A DNA stretch of 64,000 nucleotides from Vibrio galatheae (GCF_000967545.1 NZ_JXXV01000011.1:62001-126000); one strand, 5' to 3'; numbered from the stretch's first letter, positions 46,787-56,015 are shown. The notes: generated from the sequence alone by a model not told the origin. Numbers and translations are program-made.

Positions 46787-48775
46787 TTACATGCGCCCCA
46801 TTGGTAAACGCGTGTTAATATGATCTATCAAAAGTTTAGCCCCATGTATAGATAAATGGTTGTCATCATAGTAATACAAATGTGATGGAGAGTTTCCTTT
46901 GCACCATTCTAGAGAACAAAAAATCTCACTAGGATAAATCCTCGTCACTCCATCTCCTGTAACGGCATCAAAAACTTCGAACCCATGCTTAGACTGTTCT
47001 ACATAGCCTTTATATGGAGTTATAATCTTTACATTTTTATATTCTTTGGCCATTGAAAAAACACTTAAGGAGGTGGTGAGTTTTTTCTTTGCTTGCTTAG
47101 GAACATCATCAGAATGCTTAGGAACAGCGTAAATTAAAATGATATTGTGCCCTAAACTTTCCCAGTAATTTAATTTGTCTTTAATTACTTTTTTGTATTT
47201 GATGGCACTATCACTATTAAATCTAGAATCAACCCGTAAAGAATAAATAATATCAAGTTTTTTATCGTTCTTTTCTATGAAGTTTGCAATTTTAGGGATG
47301 TTGCTGTTACACCTGTGTTTAGCAGCAGATTCTGAACCAGTCATTGGATACCCATCAATCCCAGAACAGGATGATGATGAAAAATTAGTGTATGTCCATT
47401 TTCGGCTTTTCGTCAAAAGGTAAAGGTGCTCACTTAGCATGGCTGCATGGCTATCACCAAGTAATACCAAATTTCTGTCCCCTTCACCCATGAACTTACA
47501 GGCATTTTCAAACTTCTTGTCGGAGCACTGCTTCACACCATCTTCTTTGTATGACCTATTACGGTTCAATTCATCAAATAAGCTAGCTAATGCTCCTAAA
47601 CGGTTTGGAAATCCTTTTTCATGAACAAATAACTCAGATATAAAAATGCATAATACAATAGATAAAGATAGCCCTATCTTCCCAATCATAGGTATGGATG
47701 GCTTTCTAAATACCTTTTCAACAAAGACATATGATATAAGTGCAAAACATGAGGTTATAGCAACAAGTAGTATAAATTGTTCATATCTAAAGTAGTCATG
47801 CTTAATAAATCTAAAGAACACAAATATTGGTTGGTGCCATAAGTATAGAGAGTAAGAAATAAGACCTATTCCGACTACCGGCTTTAAAGACATTACATCA
47901 CTCGATACCTCTCCTTTATGGGCGAACATAATGAAAAGACATGTCCCCAAAACTGGCAATAATGTAATGAATGATGGATGATGAACGTGATGACTAATAA
48001 AAATCATTGAATGAACAATTAAAAAGAGTCCGATAACGGGAAGTGATTGGTATGCTATTACTGCAAAACTGCCCTTAACTGAACTTTCAATATTCGTCCG
48101 ATTATAAAAAGTAACCAGACCACCAAGTATTAGCTCCCAAGCTCGTGTAGGTAGTAGATAGAAAGCCATATCTGTATTGATTTTAACAATAAAGCTAGAA
48201 ATTTGTATGGATATTAAAGCTAAGGCAAGGAGTATCCCGAACATGTACCGAGGGCAAAAACGATTAATTGTCCAGATAACAAATGGAAAAATAACATAGA
48301 ACTGCCATTCGACAGATAAGCTCCAAGTATGAAGTAAAGGGCGGTAAATACTCGCAGCTGCTGTATAGCTATCCTCACCATAGAAAAAATGATTAGATCC
48401 AAAGTATAAAGCTGATTGGAGAGATTTGGCATAAACAACCAAATCATCAGGTAACAAAATTAAGTAAGCTAAACCAGATGTGACCAGCAACACAGTCAAG
48501 AGAGCTGGTACAATTCTTTTAGCTCTTCGCCAATAAAAATCTCGAAATGAAAACGTTCCTTGTTCCATCTGGTTTCTAATTATCCCAGTAATTAGATATC
48601 CAGACAGTACAAAAAAAACATCCACGCCCAAAAATCCACCTTGGAATAGTTGAAATCCAAACAGTTTCAAATTGGCGTGGTAGACCATCACAGCAAAAAC
48701 GGCCAATGCTCTGAGTCCATCAAGCTCTCTACGATAAGACAACATACAAAATAACAATAGAAAATTTGGTTTCAT
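46787..48775 (-). CDS. OafA/YrhL-type acyltransferase with C-terminal SGNH domain
   Basis: Protein of 662 aa. Residues 10-380 are an acyltransferase-3 membrane domain with about ten segments: YRRELDGLRALAVFAVMVYH with the catalytic His, FFVLSGYLI near residue 56, RRAKRIVPAL near residue 84 and TWSLSVEWQFY near residue 150. A periplasmic SGNH hydrolase-like domain follows, with the Ser block LLGDSHAAML near residue 440 and the YDDNHLSIHG block near residue 640. Such proteins O-acetylate O-antigen in the periplasm. It runs against the O-antigen genes and is flanked by IS remnants, so lateral acquisition is likely. ATG 48775 or 48745; neither has a good ribosome site. Confidence 0.9.
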   Translation of the reverse strand: MKPNFLLLFCMLSYRRELDGLRALAVFAVMVYHANLKLFGFQLFQGGFLGVDVFFVLSGYLITGIIRNQMEQGTFSFRDFYWRRAKRIVPALLTVLLVTSGLAYLILLPDDLVVYAKSLQSALYFGSNHFFYGEDSYTAAASIYRPLLHTWSLSVEWQFYVIFPFVIWTINRFCPRYMFGILLALALISIQISSFIVKINTDMAFYLLPTRAWELILGGLVTFYNRTNIESSVKGSFAVIAYQSLPVIGLFLIVHSMIFISHHVHHPSFITLLPVLGTCLFIMFAHKGEVSSDVMSLKPVVGIGLISYSLYLWHQPIFVFFRFIKHDYFRYEQFILLVAITSCFALISYVFVEKVFRKPSIPMIGKIGLSLSIVLCIFISELFVHEKGFPNRLGALASLFDELNRNRSYKEDGVKQCSDKKFENACKFMGEGDRNLVLLGDSHAAMLSEHLYLLTKSRKWTYTNFSSSSCSGIDGYPMTGSESAAKHRCNSNIPKIANFIEKNDKKLDIIYSLRVDSRFNSDSAIKYKKVIKDKLNYWESLGHNIILIYAVPKHSDDVPKQAKKKLTTSLSVFSMAKEYKNVKIITPYKGYVEQSKHGFEVFDAVTGDGVTRIYPSEIFCSLEWCKGNSPSHLYYYDDNHLSIHGAKLLIDHINTRLPMGRM

Positions 48776-48850
48776 TGTAAAGGCAAAGCAAGAACTTATA
48801 AAGACAAAGGAAAATGAAGTGTGAATATGACCACTATCATAGACTGAACC

Positions 48851-49201
48851 TTAAGTGATCTGCACCAACAGTTTTGGACACTGAGTTAAGTGAGTACAAT
48901 CACTAACGAGGTGAACCATGACAAACAAGAAAAAATGTATTATCCATTCTTCTAAATTTAAAGCCAAAGCCCTGAAGCTAGCAGAGAAGGTGGGCGTAGC
49001 TGCGGCAGCAAGACAGCTCTCCTTACATGAATCTCAGATCTAAGGTTGGCGTAAGGCTGTAAAGAAAGACACCACAACCAGTCAACGAGAACAAGAGCTA
49101 GCCGCTGAAGTAGCCAACCTCAAAAGGCAGTTAGCAGAACAAGCAGAAGAACTAGATATCGTAAAAAGGCCTCCACCTACTTCGCGAAAAATCTAAAGTA
49201 G
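48851..49201 (+). pseudogene. IS3-family element: left end and disrupted orfA
   Basis: The left terminal stretch TTAAGTGATCTGCACCAACA lies at 48851-48870. orfA starts at ATG 48918 and reads MTNKKKCIIHSSKFKAKALK, then an HTH region AAARQLSLHESQI. There a TAA replaces the codon before GWRKAVKKD. Further on the coiled region ELAAEVANLKRQLAEQ is intact, but after DIVK an A is missing from the A run, so the expected ending FAKNLK and TAG (49199-49201) is out of frame. Confidence 0.85.
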
Positions 49202-49231
49202 ATAATTGGACTCCCCTCCTCACAAGTCGTA

Positions 49232-49519
49232 GGTAAGCGTTCACCAGTACTCGTCTGGAAGTAAGGTAAAATTAGGTTCTGTTGGCAGACGAGTCAAGAA
49301 TACCCAGTTTAGGAGCCAATTGATTACGGGGGCAATGTCTGTTGTCAGCTACATCGCTAATAGACCTGCAAGAACTAAAAAGGAGTTATGGCTAAAAGCT
49401 TTGATAGAACGCCGAGGAAAAAGTGTGCTGCTGTAGCATTGGCAAACAAAAATGTCAGAACTGCTTTCGCTATTCTGACTCAAGGGACTGAATATCAGTC
49501 TGAATCTATCATAGCCTGA
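49232..49519 (+). pseudogene. IS110-family transposase, C-terminal remnant, preceded by an IS66-like end
   Basis: From about 49246 one frame reads QYSSGSKVKLG, and on through QLITGAMSVVSYIANRP and ELWLKALIERRG; after a shift near 49410 another frame reads KCAAVALANKNVRTAFAILT and ends at TGA 49517. This is the C-terminal part of an IS110-type transposase. GGTAAGCGTTCACC at 49232-49245 is an exact inverted copy of the IS66 end at 46731. The 12-bp GTAGATAATTGG occurs on both sides (49198 and 49612). Confidence 0.68.
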
Positions 49520-49734
49520 ATATAAAAGTGTCAAAACAGTAAAAATGCATAAATAAGATTTGAAAATTAGTTAGTAAAAAAAATAGAAATCAATAGCTTA
49601 GATCTTTCGAGGTAGATAATTGGTTACTAGTCAGCGTAAATATCATGGAGCCTGAGTTAGCTACTCATTAAGAGCTAGTACATAAGTGCGCATCTGTTTT
49701 TTATTAAAAATTTTTGCTGTTGACAATGGGGAGT

Positions 49735-50536
49735 CCACATAAGATTGCTATGAATTCATGCTCGAACACCTGCTGTGCTTCAGTATTGTCCTCATGGCTA
49801 AGGTGTTCAGGGTTTCTCTAAGTGGGTTTTATTATTGGATTAAGCATCGCCACAAGGCTATTTAACGCAACTCGCCAAGAGTTTGATACAAAGGTCAAAG
49901 ATGCTTTTGACAACAGTAAAGGTCGAGATGGGTCAAGACGCATCCAGAAAGAACTGGCTGAGAACGGTTATTGCCATAATGTAAAAACGATTGCAGCCAG
50001 CATGAAGCGTCAGGATTTAACGCCGAAAGCAGCACGCAAGTTTAAGTGTACAACGGACAGCAAGCATAAGATGCCTGTCGCACCGAACTTGCTAGCTCAG
50101 GACTTTAATGCAACGGCCCCGAGTCAAAAATGGGCGGGTGATATCACGTACCTTGCCACAAGCGAAGGCGGGCTGTATTTGACTGTGATCATTGACCTTT
50201 ACTCACGACAAGTAATCGGTTGGTCAATGGAGACGAGGATGACGGCAACACTGATCTGCGATGCATTATCAATGACTCTGTTCCGTCGAGGGTTTCCAGA
50301 GGGAGTGATAGTGATAGTGATAGCCAGTATTGCTCGCAAGATTATCGAGAACTCATAACGGCTTATAATCTAAACAAAGTATGAGTAGGAAAGTAAATTG
50401 CTGGGATAATGCGTGTGTTGAGAGCTTCTTCCACTCAATGAAAGTGTTTAGTACCGTAGATAAGAACAATCCGATCTCAATGAACCCAATATGTATACTT
50501 GCAAGGCGCTTTTCTACTGACAGTTGGGGGCATAGT
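49735..50536 (+). pseudogene. IS3-family orfB (rve transposase), disrupted, with right end
   Basis: Several frames together encode an IS3 OrfB: MAKVFRVSLSGFYYWIKHRH near 49796, then from about 49875 QEFDTKVKDAFDNSKGRDGS, KWAGDITYLAT with the first catalytic Asp and IIDLYSRQVIGWSME. The second Asp region is damaged near 50310 (a GTGATA triplication and loss of bases), and WDNACVESFFHSMKV with the Glu follows after more shifts at 50400-50447. The usual C-terminus is missing. CTGACAGTTGGGGGCATAG at 50517-50535 resembles the inverted left end and may be the right terminus. The longest intact frame is 49822-50358. Confidence 0.8.
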
Positions 50537-50545
50537 GGGTATTAT
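50517..50545 (+). promoter_or_regulatory. Strong sigma70-type promoter for the wbpM-like gene at an IS3 end
   Basis: CTGACA (50517-50522), a 17-bp spacer and TATTAT (50540-50545): five of six matches in both hexamers. The expected start near 50552 gives a leader of about 21 nt with a GGAAGA ribosome site before ATG 50573. The -35 lies inside the presumed IS3 right end and the -10 at or beyond the junction, so the promoter may have arisen by insertion. Confidence 0.6.
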
Positions 50546-50572
50546 TAATGCACAAAAATAACTGGAAGAACT

Positions 50573-52510
50573 ATGGCTAGGCTAAATCTATTTTGGAACC
50601 TTTCTCGTTTTTACAAACGCTTGATCAGTGTGTCTATTGATACACTGTTTATCTTGTTTTCCTTTTTTACTGCATATTGGACGCGCATTGGTAGTATTAA
50701 ACTTGCTTATGATCCAGAGACGTTTTGGGTGTTAGTCGGTACAGTCTTATTAACGCTTACAGCATTTACTAAGTTAGGCCTATATCGTGCCGTATTACGG
50801 TATTTAACCTTTCATGCGCTTGCTGTTGTCAGCATCGGCACTTTTATCTCTGCGCTATCGGTTGCGGTATTGGCTTTTTATTTTGATGCTCCAATTCCAA
50901 GATCGGTGCCAATTATCTACGGTGCGTTTCTTTGCTTACTGAGTGGTGGGACAAGGTTAATAGTACGCGTTTTGGTTAATCAGGCGAATAGCAAAGGTAA
51001 AAAACGAGTATTGATCTATGGAGCAGGTTCTGCAGGTCGGCAGTTAGCTGTCGCGCTTCGCAGCTCAGAAACTCATCATGTTGTGGGCTTTATTGACGAA
51101 GATTCAACCCTTGAAGATACCGTTATTATGGGGCTTAAGGTTCAAGATATTAGCAAAGCTGAGGTTTTGGCAGAGAAGCATGGGGTTAGCCAAGTATTAT
51201 TAGCCGTTCCTAGCGCTTCAAGAGCACGTCGTAAACAGATATTGGACTCCTTGGTTCATCTTTCAGCAGAAGTTCTTACGGTCCCTGACATGAAAGATAT
51301 TGTAGAGGGTCAAGCCAAAATTGATGAGCTGAAAGACGTTGCCATTGAAGATTTATTAGGGCGTGACTGTGTCGCTCCACAACAAGCGTTGATGGAAGCC
51401 AACATTAAAGGCAAAGTGGTTATGGTGACTGGGGCGGGAGGATCTATTGGTTCAGAACTCTGTCGTCAAATTATTCGTCAAAAACCTAAAGCGCTTATTT
51501 TGTTTGAGTTATCAGAATTTGGTTTGTACCAAATAGATCGGGAACTATCTGGAATTATTGACAGTGACGGGCTGAATATCCAAATTATTCCACTGTTAGG
51601 ATCAGTACAGCGAATAAACAGGCTTTCAACGGCTATGAAGAGTTTTGGGGTGCAAACTGTTTACCACGCCGCAGCCTATAAGCACGTTCCACTGGTAGAA
51701 TACAATGTGGTTGAAGGTGTACGAAACAATGTGTTTGGCACCTATTACACAGCCAATGCAGCAATTGAAGCAAAAGTGGAGTCTTTTGTTTTGATCTCGA
51801 CAGATAAAGCGGTGCGCCCAACGAATGTCATGGGTACGACTAAGCGTATGGCTGAACTGGGCCTGCAAGCGCTTGCTGAGCAGGAAAACGCCAAAGAAAA
51901 TGGGACACGCTTTTGTATGGTACGCTTTGGCAATGTGCTCGGTTCGTCTGGCTCTGTTATTCCTCTATTTAAAAAGCAAATTGCCAGCGGCGGTCCCATC
52001 ACAGTTACTCACCCTGATATTATTCGCTACTTTATGACCATTCCTGAAGCGGCGCAGTTGGTTATTCAAGCGGGGGCCATGGGTAAAGGTGGCGATGTGT
52101 TCGTGCTTGATATGGGCGAACCCGTGAAGATTACTGATCTCGCGGTCAACTTGATTCAGTTATCCGGACTGGATGTAAAAGATGAGAATAACCCGTATGG
52201 GGATATAGAGATAGAGTTTTCCGGACTTCGCCCAGGTGAAAAGCTGTATGAAGAGTTATTGATTGGCGATAATGTCTCAGAGACTGCTCACCCAAGAATT
52301 ATGACTGCTAACGAACGCTTCCTGCCATTGGAAAAATACATTGAGCTGACTGATCGTTTGGATAAAGCGTGTCACAATTTTGAGCATGACAAAATAAGAG
52401 AACTCTTGCTAGAAGCGCCAACAGATTTTAACCCGACTGATGGTATCGGCGATTTGGTCTGGCAAAAGCTTCATGACGATCAGGACCAACCACAAGATAC
52501 TATTCACTAG
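50573..52510 (+). CDS. wbpM: UDP-GlcNAc 4,6-dehydratase, membrane-anchored (WbpM/CapD type)
   Basis: Protein of 645 aa with four N-terminal membrane segments (residues 15-130), a first Rossmann domain starting IYGAGSAGRQL near residue 148, and a catalytic SDR domain with VTGAGGSIGSEL near residue 284, HAAAYKHVPLVE near residue 364 and STDKAVRPTNVMGTTKR near residue 405, where Met replaces the SDR Tyr as in WbpM. It converts UDP-GlcNAc to the 4-keto-6-deoxy sugar reduced by the WbpV-like enzyme at 43884. It is cut off from that operon by IS remnants and has its own promoter. Followed by a terminator. Confidence 0.9.
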   Translation: MARLNLFWNLSRFYKRLISVSIDTLFILFSFFTAYWTRIGSIKLAYDPETFWVLVGTVLLTLTAFTKLGLYRAVLRYLTFHALAVVSIGTFISALSVAVLAFYFDAPIPRSVPIIYGAFLCLLSGGTRLIVRVLVNQANSKGKKRVLIYGAGSAGRQLAVALRSSETHHVVGFIDEDSTLEDTVIMGLKVQDISKAEVLAEKHGVSQVLLAVPSASRARRKQILDSLVHLSAEVLTVPDMKDIVEGQAKIDELKDVAIEDLLGRDCVAPQQALMEANIKGKVVMVTGAGGSIGSELCRQIIRQKPKALILFELSEFGLYQIDRELSGIIDSDGLNIQIIPLLGSVQRINRLSTAMKSFGVQTVYHAAAYKHVPLVEYNVVEGVRNNVFGTYYTANAAIEAKVESFVLISTDKAVRPTNVMGTTKRMAELGLQALAEQENAKENGTRFCMVRFGNVLGSSGSVIPLFKKQIASGGPITVTHPDIIRYFMTIPEAAQLVIQAGAMGKGGDVFVLDMGEPVKITDLAVNLIQLSGLDVKDENNPYGDIEIEFSGLRPGEKLYEELLIGDNVSETAHPRIMTANERFLPLEKYIELTDRLDKACHNFEHDKIRELLLEAPTDFNPTDGIGDLVWQKLHDDQDQPQDTIH

Positions 52511-52514
52511 ATGT

Positions 52515-52547
52515 AAAAGAGCTCCTTTGAATTAGGAGCTCTTTTTT
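52515..52547. terminator. Bidirectional terminator between the wbpM-like gene and pssA
   Basis: Stem AAAAGAGCTCC (52515-52525) pairs with GGAGCTCTTTT (52535-52545) across a 9-nt loop and is followed by more T. The A run before the stem gives a T run on minus, so it can also end the convergent pssA transcript. It marks the right end of the O-antigen region. Confidence 0.88.
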
Positions 52548-52559
52548 AAGACACACTAC

Positions 52560-53900
52560 TCACAAAATCCGCTTCAGCACTCTATCTGCTTTCACTCGTG
52601 TAATCTTACGCATTAGCTTTTGCACCGCATCAGGGTAGTCTTCGGCTTTTTCTAACTGCCGATAGGTACAGATCAGTTGAGTATGCTGAAGAATATTTTC
52701 CACTTCTTGCTCAAACTGAGGAGTGAGGTGGTGGTAATGATCTTGAATGAAAATCGCGTTTTCTAGATCTAAGCTCCACGCTCTTGGGTTTAGGTTGTTG
52801 CCCGTGATCAGCATATAGCGTTTATCAACCCAAATACCTTTGAGGTGGAAGCTGTTCTCTTCGTGCTTCCATAAGTGAATAGAGAGCTTACGGCTGGCGA
52901 TATTGGCCTCATTGGCTTTGGCAAACTGGCGTAAATTGCGCTCATATAGATAAGGCAAACCGCCAATGGTTTTGAACTCTTCTTGCGGAGAGATGTAGAA
53001 GTCATTCGCCGTTTTATCACCGACCACAATCGTCACTTTGACACCGCGCTTAAGGGCCTTTTTCACCTCTTTCGCTACACTTGCAGGAAAGTTGAAGTAA
53101 GGCGTACAAATGAAAATCTCGTCTTTGGCCTTGGCTAATAGCTGGTTGATGCCTTGGTTGAGTTTGTTGCGCTTTTTACCCACCCCGACTATCGGTGTTA
53201 CGGCCACTTGTTCTGGCTTGACTTCTTGCGGTTCGAACTGGTAGCTCGACTTGGCTAGAGAGGCACGTAGCTGGCGAATTTGCGCTTTAATCTCTTTGGT
53301 TTCAGGTTTGCTTGGGCAGGCTAAGTCGTTGACCGCAGGGTGGCCAATCATCTCTTGCTTAACGAAGTTGACCATGCTGTCAGCCAAAGCTTTGTTAGCG
53401 ATAACATGATAACGGTCAAAGCGATAGCGATCTTTGTAGTTGAGGTAAATATTGTTAAGGCTGGCGCCACTGTAGATGACTTGATCATCAATGATAAAAC
53501 CTTTTAAGTGCAACACACCAAATACTTCACGGCCGCGCACGGGGATGCCATAAACCGGAATTTTATGTTCGTGCTTGTCAGCAAAGCTTTTGTACATGGC
53601 GGCGTTGGTTTCACCAGGCTCTGCGCCAATTAACCCGCGCTGCGCACGGTGCCAGTCAACACACACATTAATCTCTAAGCCGGGGTTACGCTGCTTGGCT
53701 TGGTAGAGTTCCGTTAAGATCTCTCTGCCTGCTTCGTCATCCTCTAAGTAAAGCGCAACCAGGTAGATTCGTTTACTGGCCTGACGAATCGCTTCGATTA
53801 AGCGAGTCCGAAAGTCTTTAGCCGAAAACAGCGTCTCAAACTTCGCTGGATCTTGAGCCAAAGTAGGCAGTTGTTCGAATAAATTCCTATTAGTCATCAT
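52560..53900 (-). CDS. pssA: CDP-diacylglycerol-serine O-phosphatidyltransferase
   Basis: Makes phosphatidylserine, the precursor of phosphatidylethanolamine. Phospholipase-D superfamily protein of 446 aa from ATG 53900 (E. coli 451), with two HKD motifs, HLKGFIIDD near residue 147 and HLKGIWVDK near residue 360, and the DDEAGREIL stretch near residue 54. The open frame extends to 53945, but the family start and length favour the ATG. This is the peripheral gammaproteobacterial PssA, not the integral-membrane type. Confidence 0.93.
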   Translation of the reverse strand: MMTNRNLFEQLPTLAQDPAKFETLFSAKDFRTRLIEAIRQASKRIYLVALYLEDDEAGREILTELYQAKQRNPGLEINVCVDWHRAQRGLIGAEPGETNAAMYKSFADKHEHKIPVYGIPVRGREVFGVLHLKGFIIDDQVIYSGASLNNIYLNYKDRYRFDRYHVIANKALADSMVNFVKQEMIGHPAVNDLACPSKPETKEIKAQIRQLRASLAKSSYQFEPQEVKPEQVAVTPIVGVGKKRNKLNQGINQLLAKAKDEIFICTPYFNFPASVAKEVKKALKRGVKVTIVVGDKTANDFYISPQEEFKTIGGLPYLYERNLRQFAKANEANIASRKLSIHLWKHEENSFHLKGIWVDKRYMLITGNNLNPRAWSLDLENAIFIQDHYHHLTPQFEQEVENILQHTQLICTYRQLEKAEDYPDAVQKLMRKITRVKADRVLKRIL

Positions 53901-54009
53901 GTTGGATGAGTTACCTTTACTTAAAGTGGAACAGGATATTAGCAAAATGTGTAAACAGTTCCTAGTTACTAGATCCTAGTCCGGTAATCACAATTGTAAA
54001 AAGCGGTGT

Positions 54010-54972
54010 TTAACTGTTCGGGCGCAAACTTATCTCACCACCAATAAAGCTTTCCATACCATTGCCGGTTTCTAAAAGTACCGCACCTTGTTCATTAATG
54101 CCGCGTGCGACGCCGCTTATCTCCCTCGGCCCCATGATCAGTTTTACTTGGCGACCGATAAAGTTATCAAGGCGGTTCCAGCGCTCAACAAACCCCGCCA
54201 TCCCATGCAGTTCGTAGTCATTTAATGCCCTGTGCAGGGTTGTGATCATAGTGATCGCCAGTTGGTTTCTATCAATATGCTGGCGGTTGGCAACTTCAAA
54301 TAAGCTTGCCCAAGGCTGAGTGATGCCTTGCGTGTTTTCTGACATCATCAGATTCATGCCCATGCCGATCACTAAATTGGCTGCGGCGCCTGCTTGGCCC
54401 GACATTTCAACTAAAATACCCGCCAGCTTGCGGTCTTGATAGTAAAGGTCATTTGGCCATTTGAGTTTTACTCCAGCGAGTCCCATCTCTTCCAGCGCTT
54501 CAACAATCGCCACGCCAACCACTAGGCTTAGGCCCATTGCGGCTGCCATTCCTGCGTCTAAGCGCCAATACATAGATAGGTATAAGTTAGCGCCAAACGG
54601 TGACACCCATTCTCGCCCGCGGCGTCCGCGTCCTTTGGCCTGATATTCGGCTAGACAGACTGCGCCAGACTCTAAACTGTCAACTTTGTCGAGTAAGTAC
54701 TGGTTGGTTGAGTCAATAATCGGTATCAGCTCGACGTTATTGCCAAGGCTGCGGCTAAGTATCTCGTGGTCGAGAAGCTGCATCGGTTTGGCTAATTGAT
54801 AGCCTTTACCTTGAACGCGGAAGATATCGACGCCCCACGCTTGAATGCCTTGAATATGCTTACTAATTGCCGCGCGTGATATCCCTAAGCGTTCTCCCAG
54901 CTCTTCACCTGAGTGAAAGCCACCTTGAGATAAGATTTTGAGTATCGATAGTTTGACTGAATGATCTTTCAT
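54010..54972 (-). CDS. birA: Biotin-protein ligase and biotin operon repressor
   Basis: Joins biotin to the acetyl-CoA carboxylase carrier protein and represses biotin genes. Protein of 320 aa with an N-terminal winged helix (SGEELGERLGISRAAISKHI near residue 22), STNQYL near residue 88, the biotinyl-AMP loop GRGRRGR near residue 114, and KLKWPNDLYY near residue 167. The C-terminal SH3-like domain is present. The start overlaps the murB stop by 4 bp, the usual murB-birA pair. Confidence 0.97.
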   Translation of the reverse strand: MKDHSVKLSILKILSQGGFHSGEELGERLGISRAAISKHIQGIQAWGVDIFRVQGKGYQLAKPMQLLDHEILSRSLGNNVELIPIIDSTNQYLLDKVDSLESGAVCLAEYQAKGRGRRGREWVSPFGANLYLSMYWRLDAGMAAAMGLSLVVGVAIVEALEEMGLAGVKLKWPNDLYYQDRKLAGILVEMSGQAGAAANLVIGMGMNLMMSENTQGITQPWASLFEVANRQHIDRNQLAITMITTLHRALNDYELHGMAGFVERWNRLDNFIGRQVKLIMGPREISGVARGINEQGAVLLETGNGMESFIGGEISLRPNS

Positions 54973-56015
54973 GACTGGCTATCCAAAATAGTTTGCAGAT
55001 TGGTCTCGCCGTGTGAGCCCATAAAGCGAACTTCATGCTCTAATTTGACGTGAAACTTACTAAACACCTCACGGCATACTTTGGCGGCAAGATTAATCAC
55101 ATCATCGGCTGTCGCATTGCTTTGATTGACAAGCACCAGCGCTTGATTCGGGTGTACCTGAGCACCACCAATTTGTGCGCCTTTGAGCTGGCACTGGTCA
55201 ATTAGCCAACCAGCTGCGAGCTTAACCCCGTTTTGCGCGGGATAAGCGGGAAGCGTTGGGAACTGGGCGTGTAGGGCGTCGAACTGTGTTTGTGAAATTA
55301 CGGGGTTTTTAAAGAAGCTGCCTGCATTACCGATTTTATTTGGATCAGGGAGCTTTTCGATACGGATTTGGCACACACGCTCAAACACATCGTGCGCAGT
55401 CAGCGTTTCTCGGTCGAGAGATTGCAGTGGTCCATACTCAATATTGGCTTGCCACTGTTTACTCAGTTTTAAACCAATAGCGACGATGATTACCTTGTCG
55501 AATAGCTCGCGCTTAAAGATAGAGTCGCGATAGCCAAATTGACACTCTTCAGGTGACAGCCTGCGCGATGCAAACGTCTCTAAACACAGCACATCGACGT
55601 ATTCACACACGTCTTTCAGCTCCACACCATACGCGCCAATGTTTTGGATTGGTGCACTGCCCGCACAGCCTGGAATCAGTGCGAGATTTTCGAGGCCGTA
55701 GTAACCTTGCTCAACGCTCCACTTGACCAGATTTGGCCAATCTTCACCGCCCGCAATATGTAGATGCCAATAATGGTCAGACTCGGTGACTGACTTACCA
55801 AGCAGTTTATTGACCATCACCACACCTTGATAAGCCTCAGTGAACAGCATATTGCTGCCTTTACCTAGCATCAGCTTAGGCAAGTCTTGCCACTTAGGCT
55901 CTTGATAGACAGTTTTAATCTCGTCTGAGGATTGCACTTCTACCAGATAGGCGCATCTCTGCGAGATAGAAAAGGTATGAAAGGGACGGAGGTCGGCGTT
56001 AGCTAATATTTGCAT
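54969..56015 (-). CDS. murB: UDP-N-acetylenolpyruvoylglucosamine reductase
   Basis: FAD enzyme that completes UDP-MurNAc for peptidoglycan. Protein of 348 aa, a type I MurB, with the FAD-binding LGKGSNML near residue 51, IPGCAGSAPIQNIGAYGVE near residue 114, the catalytic Ser in GSFFKNP near residue 230 and the Glu in KLEHEVRFMG near residue 327. Transcribed with birA. Divergent from the GNAT gene 59 bp away. Confidence 0.97.
   Translation of the reverse strand: MQILANADLRPFHTFSISQRCAYLVEVQSSDEIKTVYQEPKWQDLPKLMLGKGSNMLFTEAYQGVVMVNKLLGKSVTESDHYWHLHIAGGEDWPNLVKWSVEQGYYGLENLALIPGCAGSAPIQNIGAYGVELKDVCEYVDVLCLETFASRRLSPEECQFGYRDSIFKRELFDKVIIVAIGLKLSKQWQANIEYGPLQSLDRETLTAHDVFERVCQIRIEKLPDPNKIGNAGSFFKNPVISQTQFDALHAQFPTLPAYPAQNGVKLAAGWLIDQCQLKGAQIGGAQVHPNQALVLVNQSNATADDVINLAAKVCREVFSKFHVKLEHEVRFMGSHGETNLQTILDSQS

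Noticed and set aside
49349..49534. Minus-strand open frame of 61 codons
   Set aside because: It is antisense to the IS110 remnant and has no domain.
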